Assembly: GCA_012518465.1 (NCBI GenBank)
Contig: JAAYSD010000051.1
Span: forward strand, 1 to 51,004
DNA: 51,004 nucleotides
Reading direction: 5' to 3'
Origin: Clostridiales bacterium
Lineage (GTDB): Bacteria > Bacillota > Clostridia > Oscillospirales > Ruminococcaceae
The notes below the pieces were generated by a model. The model made no database searches, was not told where the DNA came from, and saw only the letters and a list, made by a program, of their open reading frames with translations. Both the position numbers and the translations under genes were made by a program. Each line of letters starts with the position of its first letter. The first letter of the stretch is position 1. Shown piece by piece: positions 36,520 to 44,819 of the stretch.

Positions 36520-37200
36520 TTAATTAGATGCCCATTTTTTCTCTAAAATTGTCGCAGCCTTTGAAATAGGATAGCACACAATAAAATATAAAAAGAATAT
36601 CACTCCATAAATCCATAGTGCAGCATCCGGTGCTGTATATCTGTTAGCCTCTATTATCTGCTGCCCTACCTTAAGAACTTCTACAACACCAATCATAACT
36701 ATAAGAGAAGTTGTTTTTATCATTCTTGTAGTCAAATTTATTGCCTGAGGAATAAGTCGCCTTATTGTTTGCGGAATAATTATATACAAGTAAACTTGAT
36801 GCTTTTTTAGAGCTAATGCTGTGCCGCTTTCAAATTGATGCTTTGGTATAGAGAGTATAGCACCCCTGACTAAATCGCCCATCTCGGCTGTTCCCCATAG
36901 GATAAATACAATAAAAGCCGATGTCTGTCCGTCTATATCTATTCCAAAAACCTTTGTAGCTCCAAAATATATAACAAAAAGTAAAACCAGCTGTGGCGTT
37001 ATCCTCATAAATTCTAGATAAATCTTTGTTATCACTCTTATAATTCTTGAATTTACCGTCATAATCATGCCAAGTATTATTCCTAAAAAGATGGATACAA
37101 AAACTGAAATAAATGATATCTTTATAGTTATCCACAGTCCTCCAAGCAAACGTAATAAATTATTCCCCTCAAAAATAATACCTAATCCCATATTATCCAT
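36520..37200 (-). CDS. Amino acid ABC transporter permease (second)
   Basis: HisM-type permease of 226 residues with about five helices and the EAA-like loop GTALALKKHQVYLYIIIPQTIRRLIPQ that docks on the ATPase. Its start overlaps the upstream permease by 8 bases. The pair of different permeases indicates a heterodimeric channel. Confidence 0.92.
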   Translation of the reverse strand: MDNMGLGIIFEGNNLLRLLGGLWITIKISFISVFVSIFLGIILGMIMTVNSRIIRVITKIYLEFMRITPQLVLLFVIYFGATKVFGIDIDGQTSAFIVFILWGTAEMGDLVRGAILSIPKHQFESGTALALKKHQVYLYIIIPQTIRRLIPQAINLTTRMIKTTSLIVMIGVVEVLKVGQQIIEANRYTAPDAALWIYGVIFFLYFIVCYPISKAATILEKKWASN

Positions 37201-37861
37201 GTCTAAGCCTCTTTTCTAAAATGCCGGCAATAATCGAAATTGGCAAAAGTATAATGATATAAGCAATAACCAGCATTAACAAAGCCTCATCAGTATTATA
37301 ATAAAGCCCTATTAAATCCTTAGCAACATACATAAGGTCAGCTAGTGCAACAACACTAAAAACAGATGTTTCCTTTATAAGAAAAATCACATTTGCACAT
37401 AATGACGGTAAGCTTACTGAAAAAGCCTGCGGCAATACAATATAAAGCATCACCTGAAAGCGACTCAGCCCCAAGCTTAATGCAGACTCTGTCTGAATTT
37501 TTCCAATTGCTTCAATACCACTTCTAAAAGACTCTGCCATATAGCTGCCGCCCAAAAAGGATAGTCCAATATATGCACAATGCTCGGAATCAAGCAAAAT
37601 CCCTATTTTGGGCAATCCAAAGTAAAGAAAAAACAACTGTACAAGTAAGGGCGTATTTCTAGACAGCTCTATATACCCTTTTACAATATGTCTTATCACA
37701 GGAACTTTAAAATGTAGAATAAGACTGCAAAATAAACCTATTATCAGCGACAAAGCAATGCCAATAAACGCTATACGCAAGGTAAGCCATGCCGCATCAA
37801 CATACTGAGGTATATGTTGTTTTATAAAATCTATATCAAAGCTTTTTATATAATCTACCAT
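37193..37861 (-). CDS. Amino acid ABC transporter permease (first)
   Basis: HisM/HisQ-type permease with a GIEAIGKIQTESALSLGLSRFQVMLYIVLPQA coupling loop and the ELSRNTPLLVQLFFLYFGLP motif typical of the family. I prefer the ATG at 37861 (222 residues), with GGTGGA ahead, over an in-frame TTG at 37876. It is first in the operon. Confidence 0.9.
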   Translation of the reverse strand: MVDYIKSFDIDFIKQHIPQYVDAAWLTLRIAFIGIALSLIIGLFCSLILHFKVPVIRHIVKGYIELSRNTPLLVQLFFLYFGLPKIGILLDSEHCAYIGLSFLGGSYMAESFRSGIEAIGKIQTESALSLGLSRFQVMLYIVLPQAFSVSLPSLCANVIFLIKETSVFSVVALADLMYVAKDLIGLYYNTDEALLMLVIAYIIILLPISIIAGILEKRLRHG

Positions 37862-37917
37862 TAATAAATCCACCAATTATTATTCATATATACATACTAT
37901 GTTTTTGCTTGCTTTAT

Positions 37918-37946
37918 ATATTACCATGGAAATTATATTAAGTCAA
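37918..37946 (-). promoter_or_regulatory. Possible promoter of the amino acid ABC operon
   Basis: Minus strand: TTGACT (37946-37941), 17-base spacer, TAATAT (37923-37918), a weak -10. No T-box or other recognised amino acid-responsive leader is visible between it and the first gene. Confidence 0.4.
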
Positions 37947-38036
37947 TAATGTTTTTATACAAATATTCTTTAATTTTAGCTAGCCTTTTTATTAAAAATA
38001 CTAGTTTAAAAAAATTTTACTTTTCTCCTACTAATA

Positions 38037-38065
38037 TTGCACTTATTCTAGTTTTGTAGTATAAT
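38037..38065 (+). promoter_or_regulatory. Promoter of the VUT-family transporter
   Basis: TTGCAC (38037-38042), 17-base spacer and a perfect TATAAT (38060-38065). The ~40-base leader holds a short GCAG/CTGC hairpin but no preQ1 riboswitch consensus. Confidence 0.7.
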
Positions 38066-38111
38066 AACATAGCAGTTTTACTGCATATTTTAATAGAAAG
38101 GTTGTTTTAAA

Positions 38112-38804
38112 ATGAACAAACAGGTACTGGAAAACCCTGCAAAAAACCAGAACGGCTTAGCTATACCCCAAAGTAATACAAAACTTGAGCCACTGGTAAT
38201 AATTGCGTGTCTGATGACTGCTTGCTACTTAACGTCAAATATTATGGCGGTAAAGGTGCTTAAGCTAGGAGGGATAACGCTTTTTGACGCAGGTACAATA
38301 ACATTTCCTTTTGCTTATATGCTGGGTGATGTTTTGACGGAGATATGGGGCTTTAAAAAAGCTAAAAAAGTTATTTTTCTTACATTTATTTGCAATGCCT
38401 TTTTAGTGATTTGTACTTATCTTGGTACATTGCTGCCGTTTCCTGACTCAAATGCAGATATAGCTAATGCTTATTCAACTGTATTTAATTATGCACCACG
38501 AATTTTAGTCGCATCATTTGCTGCTTTTTTAGTAGGAGAAATATCAAACGCCTTCTTTATGGATAAAATAAAGGAATGGACTAAAGGAAACCACCTATGG
38601 ATGAGGACTATTGGCAGCTCTGCCATTGGTCATGCACTTGATACTATTGTATTCACCATTATTGCCTTTGCGGGAGAACTGCCTATAAATGAGCTTTTTA
38701 CAATGATAATATCACTTTACATTGCAAAATTTTTTATAGAAGCTTTGGCAGGTACGCCTTTAGCATATCTTGTAATTTCAAAGCTAAAAAAGAAAATTAA
38801 ATAA
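38112..38804 (+). CDS. VUT-family (YhhQ) queuosine precursor transporter
   Basis: A 230-residue membrane protein with about six helices. Typical family blocks are LTSNIMAVKVLKLGG, FDAGTITFPFAYMLGDVLTEIWGFKKAK and FVxxG-like HALDTIVFTIIAFAG. The E. coli homologue YhhQ imports preQ0/preQ1 for queuosine synthesis in tRNA; that role is inferred here. The soluble N-terminus (~28 residues) is longer than in E. coli. AAAGG precedes the ATG. It stands alone between promoter and terminator. Confidence 0.85.
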   Translation: MNKQVLENPAKNQNGLAIPQSNTKLEPLVIIACLMTACYLTSNIMAVKVLKLGGITLFDAGTITFPFAYMLGDVLTEIWGFKKAKKVIFLTFICNAFLVICTYLGTLLPFPDSNADIANAYSTVFNYAPRILVASFAAFLVGEISNAFFMDKIKEWTKGNHLWMRTIGSSAIGHALDTIVFTIIAFAGELPINELFTMIISLYIAKFFIEALAGTPLAYLVISKLKKKIK

Positions 38805-38810
38805 AAAATC

Positions 38811-38843
38811 AACCTCATTCAGCTTTTGTGAATGAGGTTTTTA
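38811..38843. terminator. Bidirectional terminator between the VUT gene and the zinc-ribbon protein
   Basis: AACCTCATTCA (38811-38821) pairs with TGAATGAGGTT (38829-38839). T-rich tails follow on both strands. Confidence 0.85.
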
Positions 38844-38855
38844 TTATATATAACT

Positions 38856-40037
38856 TTAATTCTTATTCTTCACAGCAGAAATTTTAATCTTTTTTCTAAT
38901 GAAAATCGCCGCCGCTATTAAGATAATGCCTAGGGCTAAAAATATAACTCCCATATTCTGCACTGTTTTTTCAGGTGCAGAAATAAATGCCTTAATCCAG
39001 CTAAAACTCGTTTTAGATATTGAAAACACTATACCGGCAGTAAATATAGTTACTACAAGTGAAAATCCCTCTACCATAAAAACAGAGCCTAAATATGCAA
39101 AAAAAACTGAAATATTCTCTTTATTGATTATTGCCATAGAAATAATTAATACAATAATAATAACGCATAAAACAATTAAAACATATTTACTCAAAAATCC
39201 CCTTATCGGCTCAAGGTTTAGATCCAAGCTTCTTTGGACAGATGACAGAGATAATCTTTTTTCAAATTCCGCCTCTGTTAAACCTTCTTCAATCCTTAAA
39301 TAATCCTGTGGAGTTGGCCTATAATTTATATAGCTATACAAAAGCTCCTCATTTTCTTTAATAAACTCCACTATCTCACGTGATTTTACGCCTGCATCAT
39401 AGCTTTCGCCTTTAAAATAATCCGTATAATTAATTAGCTTTTGCGTGATAAAACCCTTCACAACTTCTTCATTAAGAAAATCGGCTATTGAATTCTTATC
39501 AATTTCAATATCCACAGGCAAGTTATACACCACTCCATCGTAAATCTCATTAATCACCGTGTCATTGCCATCATCAAGACTTATACTGCCCATATCCACC
39601 TGCATTACTGCCGTATGTATAGCCTTATTCTCAATAGAATACCTTAATGCTGTCCACATAGTAGCCAATGTCAGCATTGCTACTAGCACAATAGAGAGTA
39701 TAAAACATGATAAATGAGAAAGCACCACCTTTATTTTTGATGTTTTTTTATCACTGGGGAATAAAACCGTCGGATATTTTTCTTTTTCAGTTTTTTCAGC
39801 TGCCTTTATTTGTTCTTCACGCTTTAAATTCGGCTTTTCATCGCTACTGGTTTCACTGCTTAGATACTTATCAATAACATTAGCAATATCTTGTTCTCCA
39901 CTTTCGTCTGTAATTAAGGATTCATCGATACGAACATTTGCATTTTCAGGCAAAAAAGTTTCATTGCAAATACATTCTTCAATCGGATAACCACAGTTCT
40001 GGCAAATTTCTTTATCCTTATTATTTTTAACATCCAT
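38856..40037 (-). CDS. Zinc-ribbon membrane protein of unknown function
   Basis: A 393-residue protein. The N-terminus has a Cys pattern CxxC-x7-CxC (CQNCGYPIEECICN), suggesting a short metal-binding knuckle, followed by ~80 acidic, disordered residues. One helix lies at about 106-130, an extracytoplasmic domain of ~150 residues follows, and then three helices (about 287-310, 320-345 and 365-385). The cytoplasmic ribbon plus external domain might form a sensor or scaffold (inference). I recognise no family. It has its own extended -10 promoter. Confidence 0.7.
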   Translation of the reverse strand: MDVKNNKDKEICQNCGYPIEECICNETFLPENANVRIDESLITDESGEQDIANVIDKYLSSETSSDEKPNLKREEQIKAAEKTEKEKYPTVLFPSDKKTSKIKVVLSHLSCFILSIVLVAMLTLATMWTALRYSIENKAIHTAVMQVDMGSISLDDGNDTVINEIYDGVVYNLPVDIEIDKNSIADFLNEEVVKGFITQKLINYTDYFKGESYDAGVKSREIVEFIKENEELLYSYINYRPTPQDYLRIEEGLTEAEFEKRLSLSSVQRSLDLNLEPIRGFLSKYVLIVLCVIIIVLIISMAIINKENISVFFAYLGSVFMVEGFSLVVTIFTAGIVFSISKTSFSWIKAFISAPEKTVQNMGVIFLALGIILIAAAIFIRKKIKISAVKNKN

Positions 40038-40081
40038 AAAGCCTACCGCCTTTTCAAATAATCAAATTTGTTATTATTTGT

Positions 40082-40110
40082 ATTTTATCATTTATATAAT
40101 TATAGGTCAA
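40082..40110 (-). promoter_or_regulatory. Promoter of the zinc-ribbon membrane protein
   Basis: Minus strand: TTGACC (40110-40105), 17-base spacer, TAAAAT (40087-40082) preceded by TGA (extended -10). Confidence 0.6.
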
Positions 40111-40190
40111 TGAGTTAAAAATAGTTTTTTATAGCGAAAAACAAGCTAATCCATAGTATTTTAACAAAAAACAAATGTATATTAAAGATT

Positions 40191-40799
40191 TTAAAAAAGT
40201 TTTCCTGCTATTTCAAATGTATTTCCTTTTTGCCATAAAAATGTAGTTAGAATAATTTGAAATCCCTCTCCTTGCTTAGTAGCAAAATCAACAGGCCTTC
40301 CCTTTGGCAAGCCATGGCTGGAAAGCAAGTTCATTATAACACCTGAATGTGTAACGACAGCAGCATCAGTTACTTCATTATTCATCATATCGTGAAAAAT
40401 TTCATCTAAACCTTCTAAGCATCTCAAAGTAAAATCACCATAGTTTTCACCATTCGGAGGAGATGATGCATATCCGCCCTTAAGCCACTCTTCATACTCT
40501 GGTAAATGAGCTAATTCGTCCGGAGTTTTTCCCTCAAAGTCACCGAAATCACATTCACGCATCTTGTCAATTCTTTTAATTAAATTATTGGGATAAATTA
40601 TTTCAGCAGTTTGAGTACATCTTTTTAAAGGACTAGTATACACCTTTTGCACTCGCGGATATAGCTCGGAAGCTGATAAGGAAGCTATTGCCCCCTCTCC
40701 CTCATCGCAAAGAGGCAGGTCTGTCCTCCCGATATATTTGCCCTCAATATTACCCTGTGTATAACCATGTCTTATTAAGCTTAGACGATAATTTTTCAT
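40191..40799 (-). CDS. Histidine phosphatase family protein
   Basis: A 202-residue member of the phosphoglycerate-mutase-like branch 1 histidine phosphatases. The catalytic RHG motif is in LIRHGYTQGNIEGKYIGRTDLPL, the conserved Glu-containing CDFGDFEGK lies mid-protein, and the second His is in VVTHSGVIMNLL. Substrate is unknown; CobC-type alpha-ribazole phosphatases and broad phosphatases share these motifs, and no cobalamin genes lie nearby. AAGGAGATGCT precedes the ATG. No terminator is seen after it. Confidence 0.88.
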   Translation of the reverse strand: MKNYRLSLIRHGYTQGNIEGKYIGRTDLPLCDEGEGAIASLSASELYPRVQKVYTSPLKRCTQTAEIIYPNNLIKRIDKMRECDFGDFEGKTPDELAHLPEYEEWLKGGYASSPPNGENYGDFTLRCLEGLDEIFHDMMNNEVTDAAVVTHSGVIMNLLSSHGLPKGRPVDFATKQGEGFQIILTTFLWQKGNTFEIAGKLF

Positions 40800-40896
40800 A
40801 GCATCTCCTTTTAATTAAGCATTTTTCCCTAAAATATTCAGTAATAAAATGTAAAATCATAATTCTTAGTGTCGTGCGATTTGTGTAAAATAACGC

Positions 40897-40939
40897 TTTA
40901 CTTTTTGTTTAATTTTATATATAATATACTTATCGATAA
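40897..40939 (+). promoter_or_regulatory. Promoter and palindrome ahead of the XRE regulator
   Basis: TTTACT (40897-40902), 17-base spacer, TATAAT (40920-40925). A perfect ten-base palindrome TTATCGATAA (40930-40939) sits across the expected transcription start, a natural site for autorepression by the XRE protein (inference). Confidence 0.55.
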
Positions 40940-40961
40940 TAAAATAAAAGGGGTTATATAG

Positions 40962-41630
40962 ATGAATACAGATTTTCCTAGGATTTTATCGCTCTTACGC
41001 AAGGAAAGAGGACTTAGCCAAAAATTCGTTGCTCAAGAGCTTGGTGTGGCACAAGCACTGCTTTCCCACTATGAAAAAGGGAAGAGAGAGCCGGGGTTAA
41101 AGTTCATAATTCGTGCGGCAGATTTTTACGATGTATCAACTGATTATTTACTAGGACGTTCCCCCGTCAGCAGTGGCGAACGTATTTCAGAGAGCAATTT
41201 GCCTGAAATATCTTCAAGTGAAAAGGGTGTAACAGACCTTTCTGCATTGACAGTAACTCTTAATAAAAAGCTTATTACAAATTCAATTGAGCTGATTTTT
41301 ACCTTTTTAATAAAACTTAAAAATCATAAGCTTACACAAAGCATAGCAAATTATCTCACGCTTGCTGTGTATAATTCATTTAGAATGACGCATAAGGCAA
41401 GCCCTAAAAATGATGATAAAATGTTTGGTATCTCACAAGACTTTTCTTCACATATTACGCTTGCAGCTATGCAAATAGCAGAAGGTACAGCAAATCAAGC
41501 TATATCCGATTCTCCGGTTGATGAACAGACAATTACCACAATAAAAATTGAAGAAGATTATAAAAAACAGGGAACAGCACTTTTAAGCCTTGTTAAAAAC
41601 AGCGAAAATCTTATAAAAAAACTAATGTAA
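40962..41630 (+). CDS. XRE-family transcriptional regulator
   Basis: A 222-residue protein with a Cro/CI-type helix-turn-helix at residues ~6-62 (LSLLRKERGLSQKFVAQELGVAQALLSHYEKGKREPGL). A ~150-residue C-terminal helical region that I do not recognise follows, long for a plain XRE protein and perhaps a dimerisation or ligand domain. AAAGGGG precedes the ATG. Its TAA stop directly abuts the stop of the flippase gene on the other strand, with no base between. Confidence 0.85.
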   Translation: MNTDFPRILSLLRKERGLSQKFVAQELGVAQALLSHYEKGKREPGLKFIIRAADFYDVSTDYLLGRSPVSSGERISESNLPEISSSEKGVTDLSALTVTLNKKLITNSIELIFTFLIKLKNHKLTQSIANYLTLAVYNSFRMTHKASPKNDDKMFGISQDFSSHITLAAMQIAEGTANQAISDSPVDEQTITTIKIEEDYKKQGTALLSLVKNSENLIKKLM

Positions 41631-43040
41631 TCATCTCTTTTTGCTAATAACCTTCATAACTCCTGCCATGCAGGTTTTAAAGTTCATAGCAACAATTAAA
41701 ACAAATAAAACAGCTCGAATTATAAAGGAATAAGGCTTTTCAAATATAATAAGCAGAGCCATAATGAATATAAATCCAATATTTAAGCCTATTTTCAGCT
41801 TATTATATGTAATTAATACAATTTTTTGAGTATCGATTGCACGGATTAGAAACACTACACCGAAGTTTACCATAGAGCCTATTGTAGCTCCATAAACACC
41901 AATGATAGGAACAAGCACATAGCTTAAAATAATATTAAGCATAGAGCCTATAAAGGCTGTTAAAAATGATTTCCCTGACTTTTTATCAGCTAAATAGATT
42001 GAATTTAAAAAAGTTGAAAAACAGGAAAACATTACTCCTACTATAATAAAGGGAGTATATTTATAAGCGTCGGAATAGTTTGACCCGAAAAATCCGGTAA
42101 GCTGCTTATTAAACAACAGCATGCTCGAAGCAACTACATAAACCACACCTTGATATATATTAAAAACATTTGTATAAAAATTTGCTACCGTGCGTGAATT
42201 TCTTTCTGTTACAGCCGACATCTGCCATGCCTGTGATACGATACCCGAAATAATAACTATTATCCCCGGCAGCTTTGAGGCGGCTGAATAAAGTCCATTA
42301 GCCTCACGACTAATCATATTTGTTACAAAATATCCATTTGCACTTGTAGCAAGCCACCACGCAACAAGGCTCGGTGTAAGCGGTAGCGAATATTTTATCA
42401 TAGAACGCCTAAGCTCTTTATCTATGCCTACAACAATAAGTCTTTTATGTAGATTTGCCATATAAAAAAGAAATACTATGGATAAAAAATCCGATGCTAT
42501 AATAGATATGATGTATCCGACAGCCTTTAATTTAAATACACCCATAAATATAACGCCGAATATTAATAGCGTAAATGTGGTAATAATACCATCAAGTGCA
42601 TATAGCTTGACATTCCCACGGGAACGCACGTAAAAGCCACATATTGTCCTTAAAGAGCTTGTGATTATAAATATATATATTAGTACACCATTTCCGCTGC
42701 TTCCATTAAGCTGGTTCATTAACCGGCTGATAAGAGGCATAAATGGTGCAAGCACTAAAAATCCAAAAATAGCAGTGAATACACCTATTGAAAATACCTG
42801 AGTGCCATTTATTTTTTTTTCAAGCCCGAAACGGATAACAGCCTCGCCAATAGAAATTGTCACTATCGACATTAGCAAATTTGCTGTATTTGTTATATTA
42901 GTGGCACTGGACATATCAGCAGTTTCCAGCCACTCAGCCCTTGTATAAAGGATGATGAGGATATAAGAAAGTACTTTTGAGCTAAATTGCCCAATAGCTA
43001 ACACAATTGTGTTAGAGGCAAGCTTTTTATACCTATCCAT
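41631..43040 (-). CDS. Polysaccharide flippase (MATE/Wzx-like, MVF superfamily)
   Basis: A 469-residue membrane protein with 12-14 predicted helices. The opening ASNTIVLAIGQFSSKVLSYILIILYTRAEWLETAD and the NLLMSIVTISIGEAVIRFGLEK block are typical of lipid-linked oligosaccharide flippases. It likely moves a polyprenyl-linked sugar unit outward for surface polymer assembly (inference; no glycan cluster is adjacent). AGGAGG precedes the ATG. It ends tail to tail with the XRE gene with no terminator between. Confidence 0.85.
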   Translation of the reverse strand: MDRYKKLASNTIVLAIGQFSSKVLSYILIILYTRAEWLETADMSSATNITNTANLLMSIVTISIGEAVIRFGLEKKINGTQVFSIGVFTAIFGFLVLAPFMPLISRLMNQLNGSSGNGVLIYIFIITSSLRTICGFYVRSRGNVKLYALDGIITTFTLLIFGVIFMGVFKLKAVGYIISIIASDFLSIVFLFYMANLHKRLIVVGIDKELRRSMIKYSLPLTPSLVAWWLATSANGYFVTNMISREANGLYSAASKLPGIIVIISGIVSQAWQMSAVTERNSRTVANFYTNVFNIYQGVVYVVASSMLLFNKQLTGFFGSNYSDAYKYTPFIIVGVMFSCFSTFLNSIYLADKKSGKSFLTAFIGSMLNIILSYVLVPIIGVYGATIGSMVNFGVVFLIRAIDTQKIVLITYNKLKIGLNIGFIFIMALLIIFEKPYSFIIRAVLFVLIVAMNFKTCMAGVMKVISKKR

Positions 43041-43156
43041 TATACCTCCTTATTTTTATGAAAAGCTGTAATTTTATTCTTAATATATGAAACAAGTTAT
43101 TAACTTTGTGTGACTTCATTATTAACCAATTAAATTTTATGCGAAAGGAAGAAAAT

Positions 43157-43282
43157 ATGAAATCTTTAGGGAAATTTTTATTTGTAACCGCTACCTTAAC
43201 AAGTGCTTTATTTATCATCAAATCGATAGTGAGCTGGTCCTTTAAAAAGAAAGACGGATACTATCATTTTGACGGGATTTAA
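43157..43282 (+). CDS. 41-residue single-helix membrane peptide
   Basis: A small gene with a good ribosome binding site (AAAGGAAG) before its ATG. The product starts with a short basic head, then a hydrophobic helix (about residues 6-25), then a KKKDGYYHFDGI tail. The basic patch after the helix would place the C-terminus in the cytoplasm. Its TAA stop overlaps the TAA stop of tadA on the other strand within TTAA. I know no family. Regular start, ribosome binding site and protein-like composition argue that it is real; no clear promoter was found. Confidence 0.55.
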   Translation: MKSLGKFLFVTATLTSALFIIKSIVSWSFKKKDGYYHFDGI

Positions 43283-43740
43283 CACTTTTTAGACCTTAGA
43301 TCCTTAAAATATTCAGATAATAATACTGAGCATTGTTTTTCTAAAATTCCACCCCGTATAAGCGGCTTGTGATTAAAGCCCTGCTCAAATAAATTAATAA
43401 CCGATGAACAAGCACCGCCCTTTTCATCAAAAGCACCATAGACAACCCTTTTTACACGGGAATTTATGATTGCACCTGCACACATAGGGCAAGGCTCGAG
43501 AGTAACATATAAGGTACATTCACTAAGTCGCCAGCTTTTTAAAGCTTTGGCGGCTTTTTCTAATGCAATAATTTCAGCATGAGCAGTAGGGGAGTTTTTA
43601 GTTTGCCTTTGATTATAGCCTTCTCCAATAATTCTTCCAAAACTATCTACAACTACTGCACCAACTGGAATTTCATCTTCTTTCGCCGCTAGTTTTGCTA
43701 AATCAATAGCTCTTAGCATAATTTCTTCATCAAAAAGCAT
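43279..43740 (-). CDS. tadA: tRNA-specific adenosine deaminase TadA
   Basis: Zinc deaminase that converts A34 to inosine in the tRNA-Arg(ACG) anticodon. The zinc and catalytic motifs are HAE (in SPTAHAEIIALEKA) and PCPMC (in LEPCPMCAGAIINSRVKRVVYGAFDEKGG). It has 153 residues from the ATG at 43740, preceded by AGGTG; an in-frame ATG at 43755 is possible. The dnaX/SRP RNA genes often found nearby are not here. Its stop overlaps that of the small peptide gene. Confidence 0.94.
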   Translation of the reverse strand: MLFDEEIMLRAIDLAKLAAKEDEIPVGAVVVDSFGRIIGEGYNQRQTKNSPTAHAEIIALEKAAKALKSWRLSECTLYVTLEPCPMCAGAIINSRVKRVVYGAFDEKGGACSSVINLFEQGFNHKPLIRGGILEKQCSVLLSEYFKDLRSKKC

Positions 43741-43778
43741 CTTTACACCTAACATATTTACATGAAAATATCTAATAC

Positions 43779-43807
43779 ATTATACATGATTTATTCGTTT
43801 TTTGCAA
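43779..43807 (-). promoter_or_regulatory. Promoter of tadA
   Basis: Minus strand: TTGCAA (43807-43802), 17-base spacer, perfect TATAAT (43784-43779), with the tadA start 39 bases on. Confidence 0.65.
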
Positions 43808-43946
43808 TACTTAATTTACATATGCATTTTTACAGCTTTATACATGATAATTAAATTAATTTTCGCCAGACGTTTAAGCTCTGTAAGCGAACTTAAAATA
43901 TAAAATATTACAAAATGATTAAAATAGCTTTTACCCCCTTTACAAA

Positions 43947-43974
43947 TTGATTTAATTGTGTTATAGTATATAAT
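43947..43974 (+). promoter_or_regulatory. Promoter of the two-component/ABC locus
   Basis: TTGATT (43947-43952), 16-base spacer, TATAAT (43969-43974). The gene-free stretch 43741-44117 otherwise holds only the divergent tadA promoter and the structured leader downstream. Confidence 0.6.
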
Positions 43975-44000
43975 ACAGTTAGAACACAAATACATTTTGC

Positions 44001-44093
44001 ATAAACCTATAAGCTTAAGATTATTTTAAGATTTGTCACCACCTTTATTTAAGAAATATAGCACATACTATATTTACAGCTATTTAGGTTTAT
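44001..44093 (+). promoter_or_regulatory. Predicted three-way-junction leader RNA
   Basis: Stem P1: ATAAACCTA (44001-44009) pairs perfectly with TAGGTTTAT (44085-44093). Inside are hairpin P2, CTTAA (44014-44018) / TTAAG (44026-44030), and hairpin P3, AAATATAG (44054-44061) / CTATATTT (44068-44075) with a CACATA loop. A 23-base single-stranded joining segment with CACCACCT links P2 and P3. The leader ends 12 bases before GGAGG of the response regulator. It resembles a riboswitch or protein-binding leader, but I match no known class. Confidence 0.45.
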
Positions 44094-44117
44094 TTCAAAA
44101 ATTTACGGAGGTTTGTT

Positions 44118-44819
44118 TTGAAAAGAAGCAACATTCTTATCGCTGATGATGATAAAGAAATAGTACACGCAATAGCAAAGCTGATGGAAAAGGAAGGATA
44201 CTGCGTCTTTACTGCATATAATGGCATTGAGGCTTTGGACATTCTTACATCTTTTGAAATTGATTTAATTATAATAGACATTATGATGCCAAGGCTTGAT
44301 GGCCTTTCTGCTACAATGAAAATTAGGGAGAAAAACAATATTCCTATAATTATTCTTTCAGCAAAGGGTGAAGATAGCGATAAAATTCTAGGTCTTTCAA
44401 TTGGTGCTGATGATTATATCACAAAGCCATACAATCCCCTTGAGCTTGCGGCACGTGTAAAATCTCATTTAAGGAGGTATAAGGTGCTTGGCAGTAATAA
44501 GGATGCTGATTCTTCAGATGATTTCATTACCATAAGAGGTTTGAGCCTTAATAAAAAAGCGAAAAATGTGATTGTAAACGGTGAGCCTGTTAAGCTAACA
44601 GCAACTGAATATAATATTTTAAAGCTTTTGATGGAAAATAAAAACAGAGTGTTTTCTGCTGAAGAAATTTATACACGTGTTTGGAATGAGAATAGCTTTG
44701 CAGTAGAAAATACCGTTATGGTACATATTAGACGAATCCGTGAAAAAATTGAAATAAACCCTAGAGAACCTGATTATTTAAAGGTGGTGTGGGGAATTGG
44801 CTATAAAATCGAAGGTTAA
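44118..44819 (+). CDS. Response regulator, OmpR/PhoB family
   Basis: A 233-residue regulator with acidic pocket ADDD, phospho-acceptor Asp54 (LIIIDIMMPRLDG), ILSAKG and Lys103 (YITKPYNP). A winged-helix domain follows (LTATEYNILKLLMENKNRVFSAEEIY, VHIRRIREKIE). It starts with TTG, with GGAGG ahead. It heads a five-gene unit and probably controls it or the surface target it protects (inference). Confidence 0.93.
   Translation: MKRSNILIADDDKEIVHAIAKLMEKEGYCVFTAYNGIEALDILTSFEIDLIIIDIMMPRLDGLSATMKIREKNNIPIIILSAKGEDSDKILGLSIGADDYITKPYNPLELAARVKSHLRRYKVLGSNKDADSSDDFITIRGLSLNKKAKNVIVNGEPVKLTATEYNILKLLMENKNRVFSAEEIYTRVWNENSFAVENTVMVHIRRIREKIEINPREPDYLKVVWGIGYKIEG

Noticed and set aside
36830..37135. 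A 101-residue frame on the minus strand inside the second amino acid permease
   Set aside because: It is out of frame with the well-conserved permease and has no support as a separate gene.
38066..38111. PreQ1 riboswitch ahead of the VUT transporter
   Set aside because: The short leader has a GCAG/CTGC hairpin but lacks the C-rich loop and the A-rich tail of preQ1-I; too short for other classes.
43033..43221. A 62-residue minus-strand reading frame
   Set aside because: It is the antisense of the 41-residue peptide gene and of the flippase ribosome binding region, with no start signal of its own.
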